Shown here: positions 27,215 to 35,520 of the stretch, one piece after another
Numbering within the stretch: position 1 is the first letter of the stretch
How the letters are laid out: each line of letters starts with the position of its first letter
Source of the DNA: Staphylococcus haemolyticus
Lineage (GTDB): Bacteria; Bacillota; Bacilli; Staphylococcales; Staphylococcaceae
Assembly (NCBI RefSeq): GCF_006094395.1
Contig: NZ_CP035291.1
Span: 558,001 to 622,000 of the forward strand
DNA: 64,000 nucleotides
Direction of reading: 5' to 3'
Made by a program: the position numbers and the translations under genes
Notes under the pieces: model-generated
Seen by the model: only the letters and a program-made list of their open reading frames with translations
What the model was told of the DNA's origin: nothing
Database searches by the model: none

Positions 27215-27229
27215 TAATAATGATTATCA
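27215..27229. promoter_or_regulatory. Fur/PerR-type box in the scdA promoter
   Basis: TAATAATGATTATCA matches the 7-1-7 Fur motif TGATAATNATTATCA with one mismatch, and PerR's motif with two. It lies between a TTGATA-like -35 (27230-27225) and a TATAAT -10 (27209-27204) on the minus strand, 37 bases before the start codon, so a bound repressor would block RNA polymerase. The -35/-10 spacing is a short 15 bases. Confidence 0.6.
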
Positions 27230-27337
27230 ATTAGAAAAAATATAGCTGTCACCTATTTGTTGGAAAGTTATTAAAATATTGTGAACGAGTAACTTTGATT
27301 TAAGATTAATTCACTTATTTTAAAATGAAATGCAAAA

Positions 27338-27375
27338 AAACTGAGAAAAGCTCGATATGAGCATCTTCTCAGTTT
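27338..27375 (-). terminator. ACTGAG-family hairpin, copy 2
   Basis: AAACTGAGAA (27338-27347) pairs with TTCTCAGTTT (27366-27375). It is nearly the same as the hairpin after cycA. It lies between the Bcr-like gene's 3' end and the scdA promoter, so it is placed to terminate minus-strand transcripts only if read from scdA's far side; its host transcript is unclear. Confidence 0.6.
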
Positions 27376-27452
27376 AGTCGACTACTGCATGATTTTATGT
27401 AGTCTTTTAATCCTTTGTCTTAATCTTCTAGTCATATTGAATAAAAGATTTA

Positions 27453-28652
27453 TTATGCTGGTTTACGATGATTTCTAAAATAAATAACTTGTAGTGTTAT
27501 TAAAATGACTGCTGTAATCATAATAACGAAAATATATGGGGTTGCGTCATATTGTCCTTTGAGTCCTACAATAGGAGAGATAATACCACCAAGTATAAAT
27601 TGGAATAGTCCTAATAAACTAGACGCATTACCACTACCACCAGTACGTTCTTCCATTGCCATTGAAAAACCAAGTGGCCCAATAGACGTAACAGGACATA
27701 CATTTAAGAAAAATGCGATAAGTAAAATCCATAAGGGACCATGAACTGCAAGTGTAATCACAATTAAAATGACACCTACAACTTGTATTAAGGTTAAATA
27801 AATCATAAGTTTGAAACGATTAATATAAGCTACAAGAAGTGCGACGATCTGACTCACGATAATTAAACCGACACCATTAACAGCGACCATGATACTGAAT
27901 TGTTGAGGTGTCATATTATAAATTTTTTGCGTAATAAATGGAGAAGCGGATGAAAAGCTAAATAACATTACATACGTTAACCCCTGTAGCAACATCGGAA
28001 TAATGAATCGTGGTTTTTTCATTAGACTACCGAAATCTAATAAAATGTCTTTAAAGTTAAGTGATTTGTGTTCCGATTTATGTGTCTTTGGCATCATTGT
28101 AGCGACGCCTAATAGTACAAATAGACTTATAAATGTTAGGATAATGAATACAATTCTCGATGATCCAAGTGTTAATGATAGTCCACCGAGTAATGGCATG
28201 ATGATAGTAACAATACCATTCACGACCATTAGTGATGCTAGAAATTTTGCTAATAAATCGCCCTCGTATCTATCTCCAGCGAAAGCTTTGGCTATAACGA
28301 TAATACCACCGGCTGTAAACCCTTGGATAAAACGAATACATAAAAATAAAATTAGGTTACTAGCGAATACGCCACTAAGTGTGGCTAAGAAAAATATACA
28401 TAATATGATAAGACCCATTCTTTTACGACCAAATGCATCAGATAATGGGCCAAATAGGAATTGTCCAAGTGCTAAACCTATCATTGCAAATGATAATGTA
28501 AGTTGTATTTCAGATGTTGATGACCTAAATTGATGTTGTGCTTCAGGTAATGCGGGTAAATACATATCAATAATCATAGGTCCAAATGCAGTCATTACCC
28601 CTAATACTATTAGAAGTAATAGGGGTAATTTTGTATGAGTTGAAGGTTGCAT
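27453..28652 (-). CDS. Bcr/CflA-family multidrug MFS transporter
   Basis: A 399-residue 12-helix drug/proton antiporter. Its Bcr/CflA signatures are MIIDMYLPALP in helix 1, GQFLFGPLSDAFGRKRM (motif A) between helices 2 and 3, and RFIQGFTAGGIIVIAKAFAGD in helix 4. Family members export bicyclomycin, chloramphenicol or other small molecules; the substrate here is unknown. AAGGAG precedes the ATG. It is monocistronic downstream of an independent terminator. Confidence 0.86.
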   Translation of the reverse strand: MQPSTHTKLPLLLLIVLGVMTAFGPMIIDMYLPALPEAQHQFRSSTSEIQLTLSFAMIGLALGQFLFGPLSDAFGRKRMGLIILCIFFLATLSGVFASNLILFLCIRFIQGFTAGGIIVIAKAFAGDRYEGDLLAKFLASLMVVNGIVTIIMPLLGGLSLTLGSSRIVFIILTFISLFVLLGVATMMPKTHKSEHKSLNFKDILLDFGSLMKKPRFIIPMLLQGLTYVMLFSFSSASPFITQKIYNMTPQQFSIMVAVNGVGLIIVSQIVALLVAYINRFKLMIYLTLIQVVGVILIVITLAVHGPLWILLIAFFLNVCPVTSIGPLGFSMAMEERTGGSGNASSLLGLFQFILGGIISPIVGLKGQYDATPYIFVIMITAVILITLQVIYFRNHRKPA

Positions 28653-28728
28653 AATGTTTCTCCTTAAAAAGTTTGCAAACTACATTATAAAGGTTTTTTG
28701 TATATTTGTAATTTACAAAATAAAAAAA

Positions 28729-28752
28729 GCGACACAGAATTCATTGTGTCGC
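28729..28752 (-). terminator. Terminator after the glxK operon
   Basis: GCGACACA and TGTGTCGC arms. On the minus strand the stem is followed by a T7 run. Confidence 0.88.
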
Positions 28753-28812
28753 CTAATATAGGTTGATTAACGTTCGAAAAGTTTTGAATATATGCTTTCT
28801 CAAACAGGCCAA

Positions 28813-29613
28813 TTATTGTGAATTTGTATCACTTGAATTTCCAAGTATACTATTTAATTTCTCTTTAATTTCATCGAATTTTGTATTTACATCGTTGAGT
28901 AAATCATTAACTTTACTTTGGCTTTCGTTATTTTGTTGAGCATTATTAGCTTCTTTTAATTTATTTACTTGTTCTTGATAAAATTTAGTTAACTTAGAAT
29001 CTTCACCAGTTTGTTCGCTATTTTTTAAGTTATTAACATCCTCTTGAATTTGTTTAATTCTTGAGTCAGTATCGACTTTATCCTTAATGTCATTTTTAGC
29101 ATCTTCTACTTGTTGTTTGATATTATCACTTTGGTTTTGAACTTCATTTTTATAATCTTTAGAAACATTGTTGTCATTAGAAGCATTATTCGTTTGTTGG
29201 TTATCACTACTATTGTTATTAAGTATTGCTCTTGTGGCAAATACCGCTACGATAATCAACAGTATTGCAATAATAGCAATTAGCCATTTTTTAGATTTCT
29301 TATTTTTTTCGTTCTCTTCTTCTAACTGTTGCTCGCGTCTAAAGTCACGATCGTTATAGTATCTATTACCATCTTCATCGTATTCATCATTACGTCGGCG
29401 ATAATCCTCACGATAATCATAATCATCCTGATATCTACGGTCGTCATTACGATATCTCGGATCATCATCACGATAACGTGAATTGCTACGATTGTATGCT
29501 TCTTGACTTTCGCGTCGCTCATGACGCGAAAGTCCATCTGCGCTTTGTCTGTTACGTTTGCGATATTGTTCATCATATTTGTAAGAATCTTTATATTTGT
29601 CTGTTCGTTTCAT
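28813..29613 (-). CDS. Single-pass membrane protein with Arg/Asp/Tyr-rich cytoplasmic tail
   Basis: A 266-residue protein that I recognise only as a conserved staphylococcal hypothetical. The first 110 residues are extremely hydrophilic, with repeated RYRDDDPRYRNDDRRYQDD-type stretches that look disordered. One membrane helix (about 112-130) follows Lys-rich KNKKSKK. The outside part is Asn/Gln/Ser-rich with a probable coiled coil (150-250) and a low-complexity end. ATG 29613 has GAGGTGA upstream, making the GTG at 29622 unlikely. It lies 17 bases after glxK, apparently in one transcript. Confidence 0.78.
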   Translation of the reverse strand: MKRTDKYKDSYKYDEQYRKRNRQSADGLSRHERRESQEAYNRSNSRYRDDDPRYRNDDRRYQDDYDYREDYRRRNDEYDEDGNRYYNDRDFRREQQLEEENEKNKKSKKWLIAIIAILLIIVAVFATRAILNNNSSDNQQTNNASNDNNVSKDYKNEVQNQSDNIKQQVEDAKNDIKDKVDTDSRIKQIQEDVNNLKNSEQTGEDSKLTKFYQEQVNKLKEANNAQQNNESQSKVNDLLNDVNTKFDEIKEKLNSILGNSSDTNSQ

Positions 29614-29630
29614 GATAGTCACCTCATATT

Positions 29631-30776
29631 TTAAATAGTTAGTTTTAATAGTCTTGCAATATTTTCAGCAGTATGTGTCATGTTTCGTTTAGCGTTATTT
29701 AATAATGAAGGCAATGATTCTGGTTGCTCAATTAAACTAAATGCACTGTCAATGCCATGCTTATAAACATCTTGGTATCCTTCGCCAAGACTACCACAAA
29801 TAGCTATAACAGGAGCGTGATGTTCTTTTGCTGCTTTAGCTACTCCGATAGGTGTTTTACCAAAGACTGTTTGAGCATCCATCTTTCCTTCACCTGTTAC
29901 GACAAGATCTGCATCCTGCACTCTTCTCGAAAAGTCAGTTTCTTTTAATACAATATCAATGCCGTTAGAAAGTGACGCATTGAAGAATGCGAGGATACCT
30001 GCACCTAATCCTCCGGCAGCACCAGCACTTGGGATATCTTTGACACTTACATTTAGTTCTCGTTCTATCATATCATGATAGGTTGTAAGTGCGGAATCCA
30101 ACTTTGGTATCATCTTAGCGTCAGCACCTTTTTGAGGACCATAGATTTCAGTTGCGCCATTAGCACCTAATAACGGGTTTGTCACATCACAAGCAACTTC
30201 AAATGTGACGTGCTTAAGTCTTTGATCTAAGTTTGAAATGTCAATTTTTGCTAGCTCAGATAAGTAGCCGCCACCGAGTTTTAAAGGTTGATTTTTAGAA
30301 TCAAGAAATTGAGCGCCTAATGCACATAACATGCCACTACCGCCATCATTGGTAGCACTTCCTCCAATGCCTAAAATGATTTTAGTAACATGATGATCAA
30401 GCGCATCTAATATTATTTCTCCAACACCATAAGTAGATGTAATAAGTGGATTACGTTCTTCATCTGTCAATAAATCTAGTCCTGATGATGCAGCCATTTC
30501 AATGATAGCTACTTGATTATCTTGAGAACGTGCATATGAAGCTTCAATGTTTCTATGCAATGGGTCATGTACTGGAATGGTGTACGTCTTAGCGTTATGC
30601 GCTTCCTTTAGAGCATCTGTTGTGCCTTCACCACCATCTGCCATTGGGATAATGTCATAGTGAATATCTTCATGAAATATTTTCTTGAAACCATCTTGTA
30701 TTGCTAAACTAGCTTCTTTAGCAGACATGCTCTCTTTAAATGAATCAGTGGCAATGACTATTTTTCTAAGATTCAT
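29631..30776 (-). CDS. glxK: Glycerate kinase
   Basis: A 381-residue GK-II type glycerate kinase, phosphorylating D-glycerate with ATP. Visible motifs are ATDSFKESMSA at the N terminus, ADGGEGTTDAL, ILGIGGSATNDGGSGM near residue 140, GAAGGLGAG and VTGEGKMDAQTVFGKTP in the C-terminal half. GGAGGTC precedes the ATG. It leads a two-gene operon with the charged membrane protein, and is divergent from the next gene. Confidence 0.92.
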   Translation of the reverse strand: MNLRKIVIATDSFKESMSAKEASLAIQDGFKKIFHEDIHYDIIPMADGGEGTTDALKEAHNAKTYTIPVHDPLHRNIEASYARSQDNQVAIIEMAASSGLDLLTDEERNPLITSTYGVGEIILDALDHHVTKIILGIGGSATNDGGSGMLCALGAQFLDSKNQPLKLGGGYLSELAKIDISNLDQRLKHVTFEVACDVTNPLLGANGATEIYGPQKGADAKMIPKLDSALTTYHDMIERELNVSVKDIPSAGAAGGLGAGILAFFNASLSNGIDIVLKETDFSRRVQDADLVVTGEGKMDAQTVFGKTPIGVAKAAKEHHAPVIAICGSLGEGYQDVYKHGIDSAFSLIEQPESLPSLLNNAKRNMTHTAENIARLLKLTI

Positions 30777-30922
30777 CTTAATAGACCTCCAATAGTTTAT
30801 ATATTTAAAATTAGTATAAAATAATGTTTGAATGTATAATTAATAAAAAAAGAATATAATATAATTAGTTGAGCCAACACGAGTGCAAATTTAATTAACC
30901 TTAAGACATAAAGGAGTTCGAC

Positions 30923-32395
30923 ATGTATAGACTTAAACATCATGAATTTTACATCTGGATGATTGGATTGATCCTATATTATGGCTATTTAGGCTACATT
31001 ATCCCTTTACATAGTACAGATTGGTTTTGGGGTAGTGACCACGGTATGCAAGTGGTTAGTAATGCTTTTAATAATTTTAATGGAAGATACATTAGCAATT
31101 TATTAGAATTTGCAAGTGTCCATTCTATATTACTTCGTACATTATCATTTGCGTTTATATCAATCTTTATCTTAGTACTTTTATTAAGATTATTGAATCA
31201 GTTTGGTGACACCAACTATTTAATATTAAGCACTGTTTTATTATTTATTATACCCAATTCTTTGTTTGCACAAAGCTATGGTAATTTTGAATTTTTTTAT
31301 ACATATGTTTTTGGCACATGTTTTTCTTTATATATCTTAAGTTTTATAATAAGAGTATTACTTAATAAAGATGAATTTAGTCGTATTGAGGTTTTTATAT
31401 TTTGGTTAATATGTATATTGGGACAGTGGTTTGCTGAACCATTAGCTTTTTATAATGCCACAATAATACTGGTTGGCATGATTTATTATGCTATACGTAA
31501 TCATAAGCTTCACTATAGTTTGGTACTTGGTTGGTTGCTTTCATTATGTGGCGCGATGATAATGCTATTAAATGATAAATATATTTATATCTTTTCAAGT
31601 GTTGAGGCATTAAGAGGACACTTAGACATGCTTGGGTTAAACCATAAGTTTGAAATATCACTTCTAAAAGATATTCCAAGATATCTCTTTTTTAATAATA
31701 TTATTATTTTATCCTTAATAGTGATTATTCTAATGATATTGCTATTAAAAAGTAGCGCGTTCTTAACTTTACCTACAATAAAGCGAATCATTTTACAAAC
31801 AGGTATTTGTATTTTGCCTATATATAAAATCTTTATATATGAACCTTTTAATTTGAAACAATTGTCAGAGACATTTACGTTTGAAGTCATTAATACTCTA
31901 TTGTGTCTTATAATGATAGTTAGTATTGCTATTTCGTGTAAGTTAGTCATTCAATTACCATATAATCGATTGTTGGTTTTTATGTCACTTGTTTCTATTC
32001 CAATTAGCGTGTTACCAGTTATTTTAATTACTGAAGTTTCAGTTCGACAATTTTATTTAGCATATTTACTTTGTATTATTGTACTTATTAGTTTAATTTC
32101 AGAATTAGGCATTTTGACGTTGAACCATTATAATCTTTTAAAAAGTTGTATACTTATCTTTGCGATTATAAATATACTTATTTTCACTGATGTACATATG
32201 CGTAGTGAACAACGACTAGAGGATGTACAATCACAAATTGATAGCAATAAACGTCACATCACATTATCACATTTACCTTATGAAACTTATCTATTTGAAA
32301 TCACACCTGCAGATGAAGCGGATTTAACGAGTTTCAAAGAGTTTCATCATATTTCAGAAAAATATCCATTTAAAATATTGCCGTTTGAAAATTAA
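30923..32395 (+). CDS. Polytopic membrane protein, DUF6056/GT-C-like
   Basis: A 490-residue protein with about 11-12 hydrophobic segments. The first loop has PLHSTDWFWGSDHGMQVVSNAF and NGRYISNLL, and a short soluble C-terminal domain (about 430-490) ends it. The layout (acidic residues in a large first extracellular loop, multiple helices) resembles GT-C glycosyltransferases that use lipid-linked sugars, and DUF6056 proteins. AAGGAG lies upstream. It is followed after 30 bases by a GtrA-type gene, a normal companion of such enzymes. I infer a role in glycosylating a wall polymer, unproven. Confidence 0.62.
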   Translation: MYRLKHHEFYIWMIGLILYYGYLGYIIPLHSTDWFWGSDHGMQVVSNAFNNFNGRYISNLLEFASVHSILLRTLSFAFISIFILVLLLRLLNQFGDTNYLILSTVLLFIIPNSLFAQSYGNFEFFYTYVFGTCFSLYILSFIIRVLLNKDEFSRIEVFIFWLICILGQWFAEPLAFYNATIILVGMIYYAIRNHKLHYSLVLGWLLSLCGAMIMLLNDKYIYIFSSVEALRGHLDMLGLNHKFEISLLKDIPRYLFFNNIIILSLIVIILMILLLKSSAFLTLPTIKRIILQTGICILPIYKIFIYEPFNLKQLSETFTFEVINTLLCLIMIVSIAISCKLVIQLPYNRLLVFMSLVSIPISVLPVILITEVSVRQFYLAYLLCIIVLISLISELGILTLNHYNLLKSCILIFAIINILIFTDVHMRSEQRLEDVQSQIDSNKRHITLSHLPYETYLFEITPADEADLTSFKEFHHISEKYPFKILPFEN

Positions 32396-32425
32396 AAAAG
32401 AGAATGACGACAAAGGAGAAGAACG

Positions 32426-32805
32426 ATGAAATTGAATCAAACCCACTTTGAGATTATAAAATTTATAATTGTGGGGGGATTAACACCCTTAATTATTATA
32501 TTGTGTATTTATTATTATTAAAATTATTTCACGTGAATTATATGATTAGTCATATTGCTGGTTTCTTAGTAAGTTTTGTAATTTCTTACTATTTAAATTG
32601 TTATTTCGTTTATAAAGTAAGACCAACACTTAAGAAATTTTTAAGTTTTCCATTAACTCAAGTTATAAATATGGGTATGCAAACATTATTATTATATGTA
32701 TTTGTTAAGTGGTTTCAATTTCCATCTGAAATCGCACCATTTGCAGGTTTAATTATTACTATTCCAATTACATTTATTGTTTCAAAGTGGATTTTAAAGG
32801 ATTAA
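32426..32805 (+). pseudogene. GtrA-family membrane protein, frameshifted in a G-tract
   Basis: From ATG 32426 (ribosome binding site AAAGGAG) the frame reads MKLNQTHFEIIKFIIVGG and then shifts and meets TAA at 32519. Adding one G to the G6 run at 32473-32478 restores a continuous 126-residue GtrA protein (IIVGGINTLNYYIVYLLLLKL, then YYLNCYFVYK and four helices). The intact distal part is open from 32503 to 32805. GtrA proteins help flip or transfer lipid-linked sugars. This is a one-base loss at a homopolymer, consistent with phase variation, recent decay or a sequencing error. Confidence 0.85.
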
Positions 32806-33021
32806 ATGACGTTCAACTTTAGGCGATTTATTTTTATAATACGAAACTTCAAATGACTTTAAAGAGTGACAATTTTATAGCTTTAGCTAAAGTGAAATTT
32901 AGGTTTTGCTAAAAATTTAATTAGATTAATTATACGGATTTTATAGAAATCAAAAAACGTTGTCATTCATATTTTGATAGTACATACTATTGATATTAAA
33001 GCATTTAAGGTGGTTAACAAA

Positions 33022-33888
33022 ATGTCTCAAAGTGAAAATCTTAAATTGGCACAAAGAGGGGCTTATTTAAGTTTAGTAGTATACATTATTTTATCTGTTT
33101 CTAAATATATTACTGGATTTGTTTTTGATTCAGCAGCTGTTAGAGCAGATGCTTTGAATAATATGACAGATATTATTGTATCTATAGCTGTTATTGTTGG
33201 GTTGAAAATTTCAATAAAACCAGCAGATAAAAATCATCCTTATGGTCATTTGAAATCTGAAAATATATCAACGTTGTTGGTTTCATTTATTATCATGTTC
33301 GTGGGTATTCAAGTTGTGATTGAAAATGCACCTAGAATATTTACAAATGAGCACAATACACCAAATGTAGTCACAATATTTGTGAGTTTAATAAGTGGGT
33401 TAATTATGATAGGTGTGTTTGCAATAAATCAGAGATTAGCTCAGAAAACGAAAAGTAGTTCGTTAAAGTCCGCAGCAAAAGATAACTTATCAGATGGATT
33501 AGTTAGTATGGGTACGGCAATTGGTCTAGTATTTACTCAATTTGGTTTACCTATTGTCGATGTCATTTTAGCAACGATTCTAGGATTTTTAATTATTTAT
33601 ACAGGGTTTGGTATTTTTAGAGAGTCAATTTTTGCACTTAGCGATGGATTCAATGAACAGGATCTTGAAGAATATCGTAATGTTGTATTGGAAGTGGATG
33701 ACGTCAAAGATGTGAACAATCTTAAGGGACGCTACCATGGAAGTAGCATATTTTTAGATGTTACGATTGTTGTTGATGCACATTTGTCTCTTCAACAAGC
33801 ACATGATATTTGTGATCGAGTGGAGAATCACTTGCATAGTAAAGGTATATCATCAGTATATGTACATCCAGAACCGGATACTTTGTAA
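33022..33888 (+). CDS. mntE: CDF-family cation exporter, probably manganese (MntE-like)
   Basis: A 288-residue cation diffusion facilitator with six helices and a cytosolic C-terminal domain (about 205-288). The transport site reads N46-xxx-D50 in helix 2 and D154-xxx-D158 in helix 5. Zinc exporters such as YiiP have D-D-H-D; the N-D-D-D set is what streptococcal MntE uses for manganese. The MntE call rests on these four residues plus family likeness. ATG 33022 has AGGTGG upstream; the upstream ATG at 32974 lacks one. A strong terminator follows. Confidence 0.75.
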   Translation: MSQSENLKLAQRGAYLSLVVYIILSVSKYITGFVFDSAAVRADALNNMTDIIVSIAVIVGLKISIKPADKNHPYGHLKSENISTLLVSFIIMFVGIQVVIENAPRIFTNEHNTPNVVTIFVSLISGLIMIGVFAINQRLAQKTKSSSLKSAAKDNLSDGLVSMGTAIGLVFTQFGLPIVDVILATILGFLIIYTGFGIFRESIFALSDGFNEQDLEEYRNVVLEVDDVKDVNNLKGRYHGSSIFLDVTIVVDAHLSLQQAHDICDRVENHLHSKGISSVYVHPEPDTL

Positions 33889-33963
33889 AAGTAAGATGAA
33901 TAGATTCTGAACAAAAGCATTGTTAATTTTAATGATTTTTTTCTGAAAATAGTGATTACGAAT

Positions 33964-34011
33964 AAAGAAGCCAGTAAATGACTCTTAAAAACTTCATTTA
34001 CTAGCTTCTTT
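33964..34011 (+). terminator. Terminator after the CDF exporter
   Basis: AAAGAAGCCAGTAAATGA pairs with TCATTTACTAGCTTCTTT with one mismatch. Confidence 0.88.
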
Positions 34012-34042
34012 ATTTATAATACTTCGTATTATTGGCTCAATT

Positions 34043-34304
34043 GCCTAGGGGACTGGGTTGTAAAGAAATTCTTAGATGAATTTTTACTCATTATAGTTGC
34101 GACACTTTCTTGCAGGAAAGGCTCGTGCCTGTAGTCCTCTAAAGGCGTTCTTAGATAGATGATTACTCACATAAGCTACTTCGCGTTCCTGGGATGCCGT
34201 CTCAGCCTGTAGTCTTCGACTGGCACTGCTCTACCCTAGGAGTCTTCGCAACTATGTTTTGTATTCTATCTTAGAACGCCTTATACAAGTGCAACAGCAC
34301 TTGT
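34043..34304. repeat. Structured intergenic element with two tandem imperfect 79-base units
   Basis: Two units start at 34069 and 34148 (each TTCTTAGAT..., ending GCCTGTAGTC.TC), offset by 79 bases. Around them are nested inverted repeats: CCTAGGG (34044) with CCCTAGG, ATAGTTGCGA (34093) with TCGCAACTAT, GGCGTTCTTAGATA (34144) with the TATCTTAGAACGCC arm (34267-34280), and a perfect ACAAGTGC/GCACTTGT hairpin (34285-34304). The GC content is above the surrounding DNA. No open frame. It looks like a mobile intergenic repeat or structured RNA; I cannot name it. Confidence 0.6.
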
Positions 34305-34378
34305 GTTCAATAATTAAAACGCCAAGAGTCGCACCAAAATACTTTGAATTCATATGGAATTCTACATTAAAATAAAAA

Positions 34379-34413
34379 AGACAATTCCTATATTATTTCA
34401 ATAGAAATTGTCT
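34379..34413 (-). terminator. Terminator downstream of the transglycosylase-like gene
   Basis: AGACAATTCCTAT and ATAGAAATTGTCT arms with one mismatch. On the minus strand a T6 run follows. Confidence 0.8.
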
Positions 34414-34511
34414 GTTATACTTATCCAGAAAATTTATGTCCCGGACGCTTTTCGAGTTATTTAAACATAAATTCTAAGCGTTCTGCCTCAGAACTTAAGC
34501 TCTGTTAAATT

Positions 34512-35090
34512 TTACCACCAACCGTTAGATTCACGGAAACTAATTGCAACTTCAATTGAACCATAACGTTCTTTAGCATATGAAATCATGCCTTTTGTTT
34601 GCGTTTCGACAGAGCCATAGCCCCAAGATTGATTTGTCTGTCCTAAACCATGATATTGTCCATTAGACGCATTAGGGTCTCCACCTGATTCAGGTAAGAC
34701 AATTTTCTCCCATAATTCTTCTGTTCCGCCAGCTGCGATAAATTGTTTGTATACTGAAGATGTACTTTCACTAGATGAGCTTTCATTAGATGAACTGTCA
34801 TCGCTAGAAGTGTTACTAGATGAGCTATTATCGGCTGTACATTCGGTATTACTAGATGATGTATTAGTAGTAACATTAGTTGTATTAGCTTGTGTAGTTG
34901 AAGCAGATGCTACATTAGTATGTTGACTCTGATGAGATGGTTGATTGTGTTGTAATTGCGTATGTTGATTATATTGACAAGATTGATTTTGTTGACCATG
35001 TGTCATTTCACTAGCATGTGCTTGACCTGATTCTAATCCTGCGGCACCTAAAGATACCATTGTCATTAATGCAAAAATTGATTTTTTCAT
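34512..35090 (-). CDS. Secreted transglycosylase-like cell wall protein (SceD/IsaA type)
   Basis: A 192-residue exported protein. The signal peptide ends with GQAHA (residue 26). A low-complexity Gln/His/Asn/Thr/Ser region (27-115) follows, then a C-terminal catalytic-like domain (116-192) with the probable acid Glu in IVLPESGGDPNASNG, then YHGLGQTNQSWG and ISFRESNGWW. Members of this family cleave or remodel peptidoglycan and are often WalKR-controlled. AAAGGAG sits nine bases before the ATG. The Ser/Asn tract (CTADNSSSSNTSSDDSSSNESSSSE region) is built of short repeats. Confidence 0.78.
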   Translation of the reverse strand: MKKSIFALMTMVSLGAAGLESGQAHASEMTHGQQNQSCQYNQHTQLQHNQPSHQSQHTNVASASTTQANTTNVTTNTSSSNTECTADNSSSSNTSSDDSSSNESSSSESTSSVYKQFIAAGGTEELWEKIVLPESGGDPNASNGQYHGLGQTNQSWGYGSVETQTKGMISYAKERYGSIEVAISFRESNGWW

Positions 35091-35520
35091 AATAAATAAT
35101 CTCCTTTAGAAATTGGTTTTTTGTAAGTAATCTAAAATTGCTATTAAATTAAGTAAAGTCATAATTACTTATCTTTTAATATCCTTATAGATTATGCATC
35201 CCAATATGTCTTGCTGTTGATTACGGTAGATTCACTATAACACCTCATTTAATGACATAGGTTACTACAATATCAAAAGATAGTATCAAAAATGAACTGA
35301 AGATAACGAACATGACAAATTTACGTCATTTATGCCAAAAATAGCGTAAATTTAAGATATTATGAAATTTAACGAAATAGTTTTATAATAAATGTAATAG
35401 AAAAAGAGAAGGTTACTTGTTGCAAAGCATAGGGAAGTAAATTTCGAGTTAGTGCTTGGTTTTAAGGCATTTTAAATGAAACCATATAATCAAAACTAAC
35501 ATATAGGAAGGTGTTTTAAT
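35091..35520. other. Divergent promoter region between the transglycosylase-like gene and gpmA
   Basis: 430 bases, AT-rich. A perfect inverted repeat AAATTTACG (35317-35325) and CGTAAATTT (35345-35353) lies 230 bases upstream of the transglycosylase-like gene and about 170 before gpmA. I did not find a clear WalR double box. GGAAGGTG serves gpmA. Confidence 0.5.

Noticed and set aside
31585..31950. A 121-codon minus-strand frame inside the polytopic gene
   Set aside because: An antisense shadow of a hydrophobic coding sequence, with no start signals.
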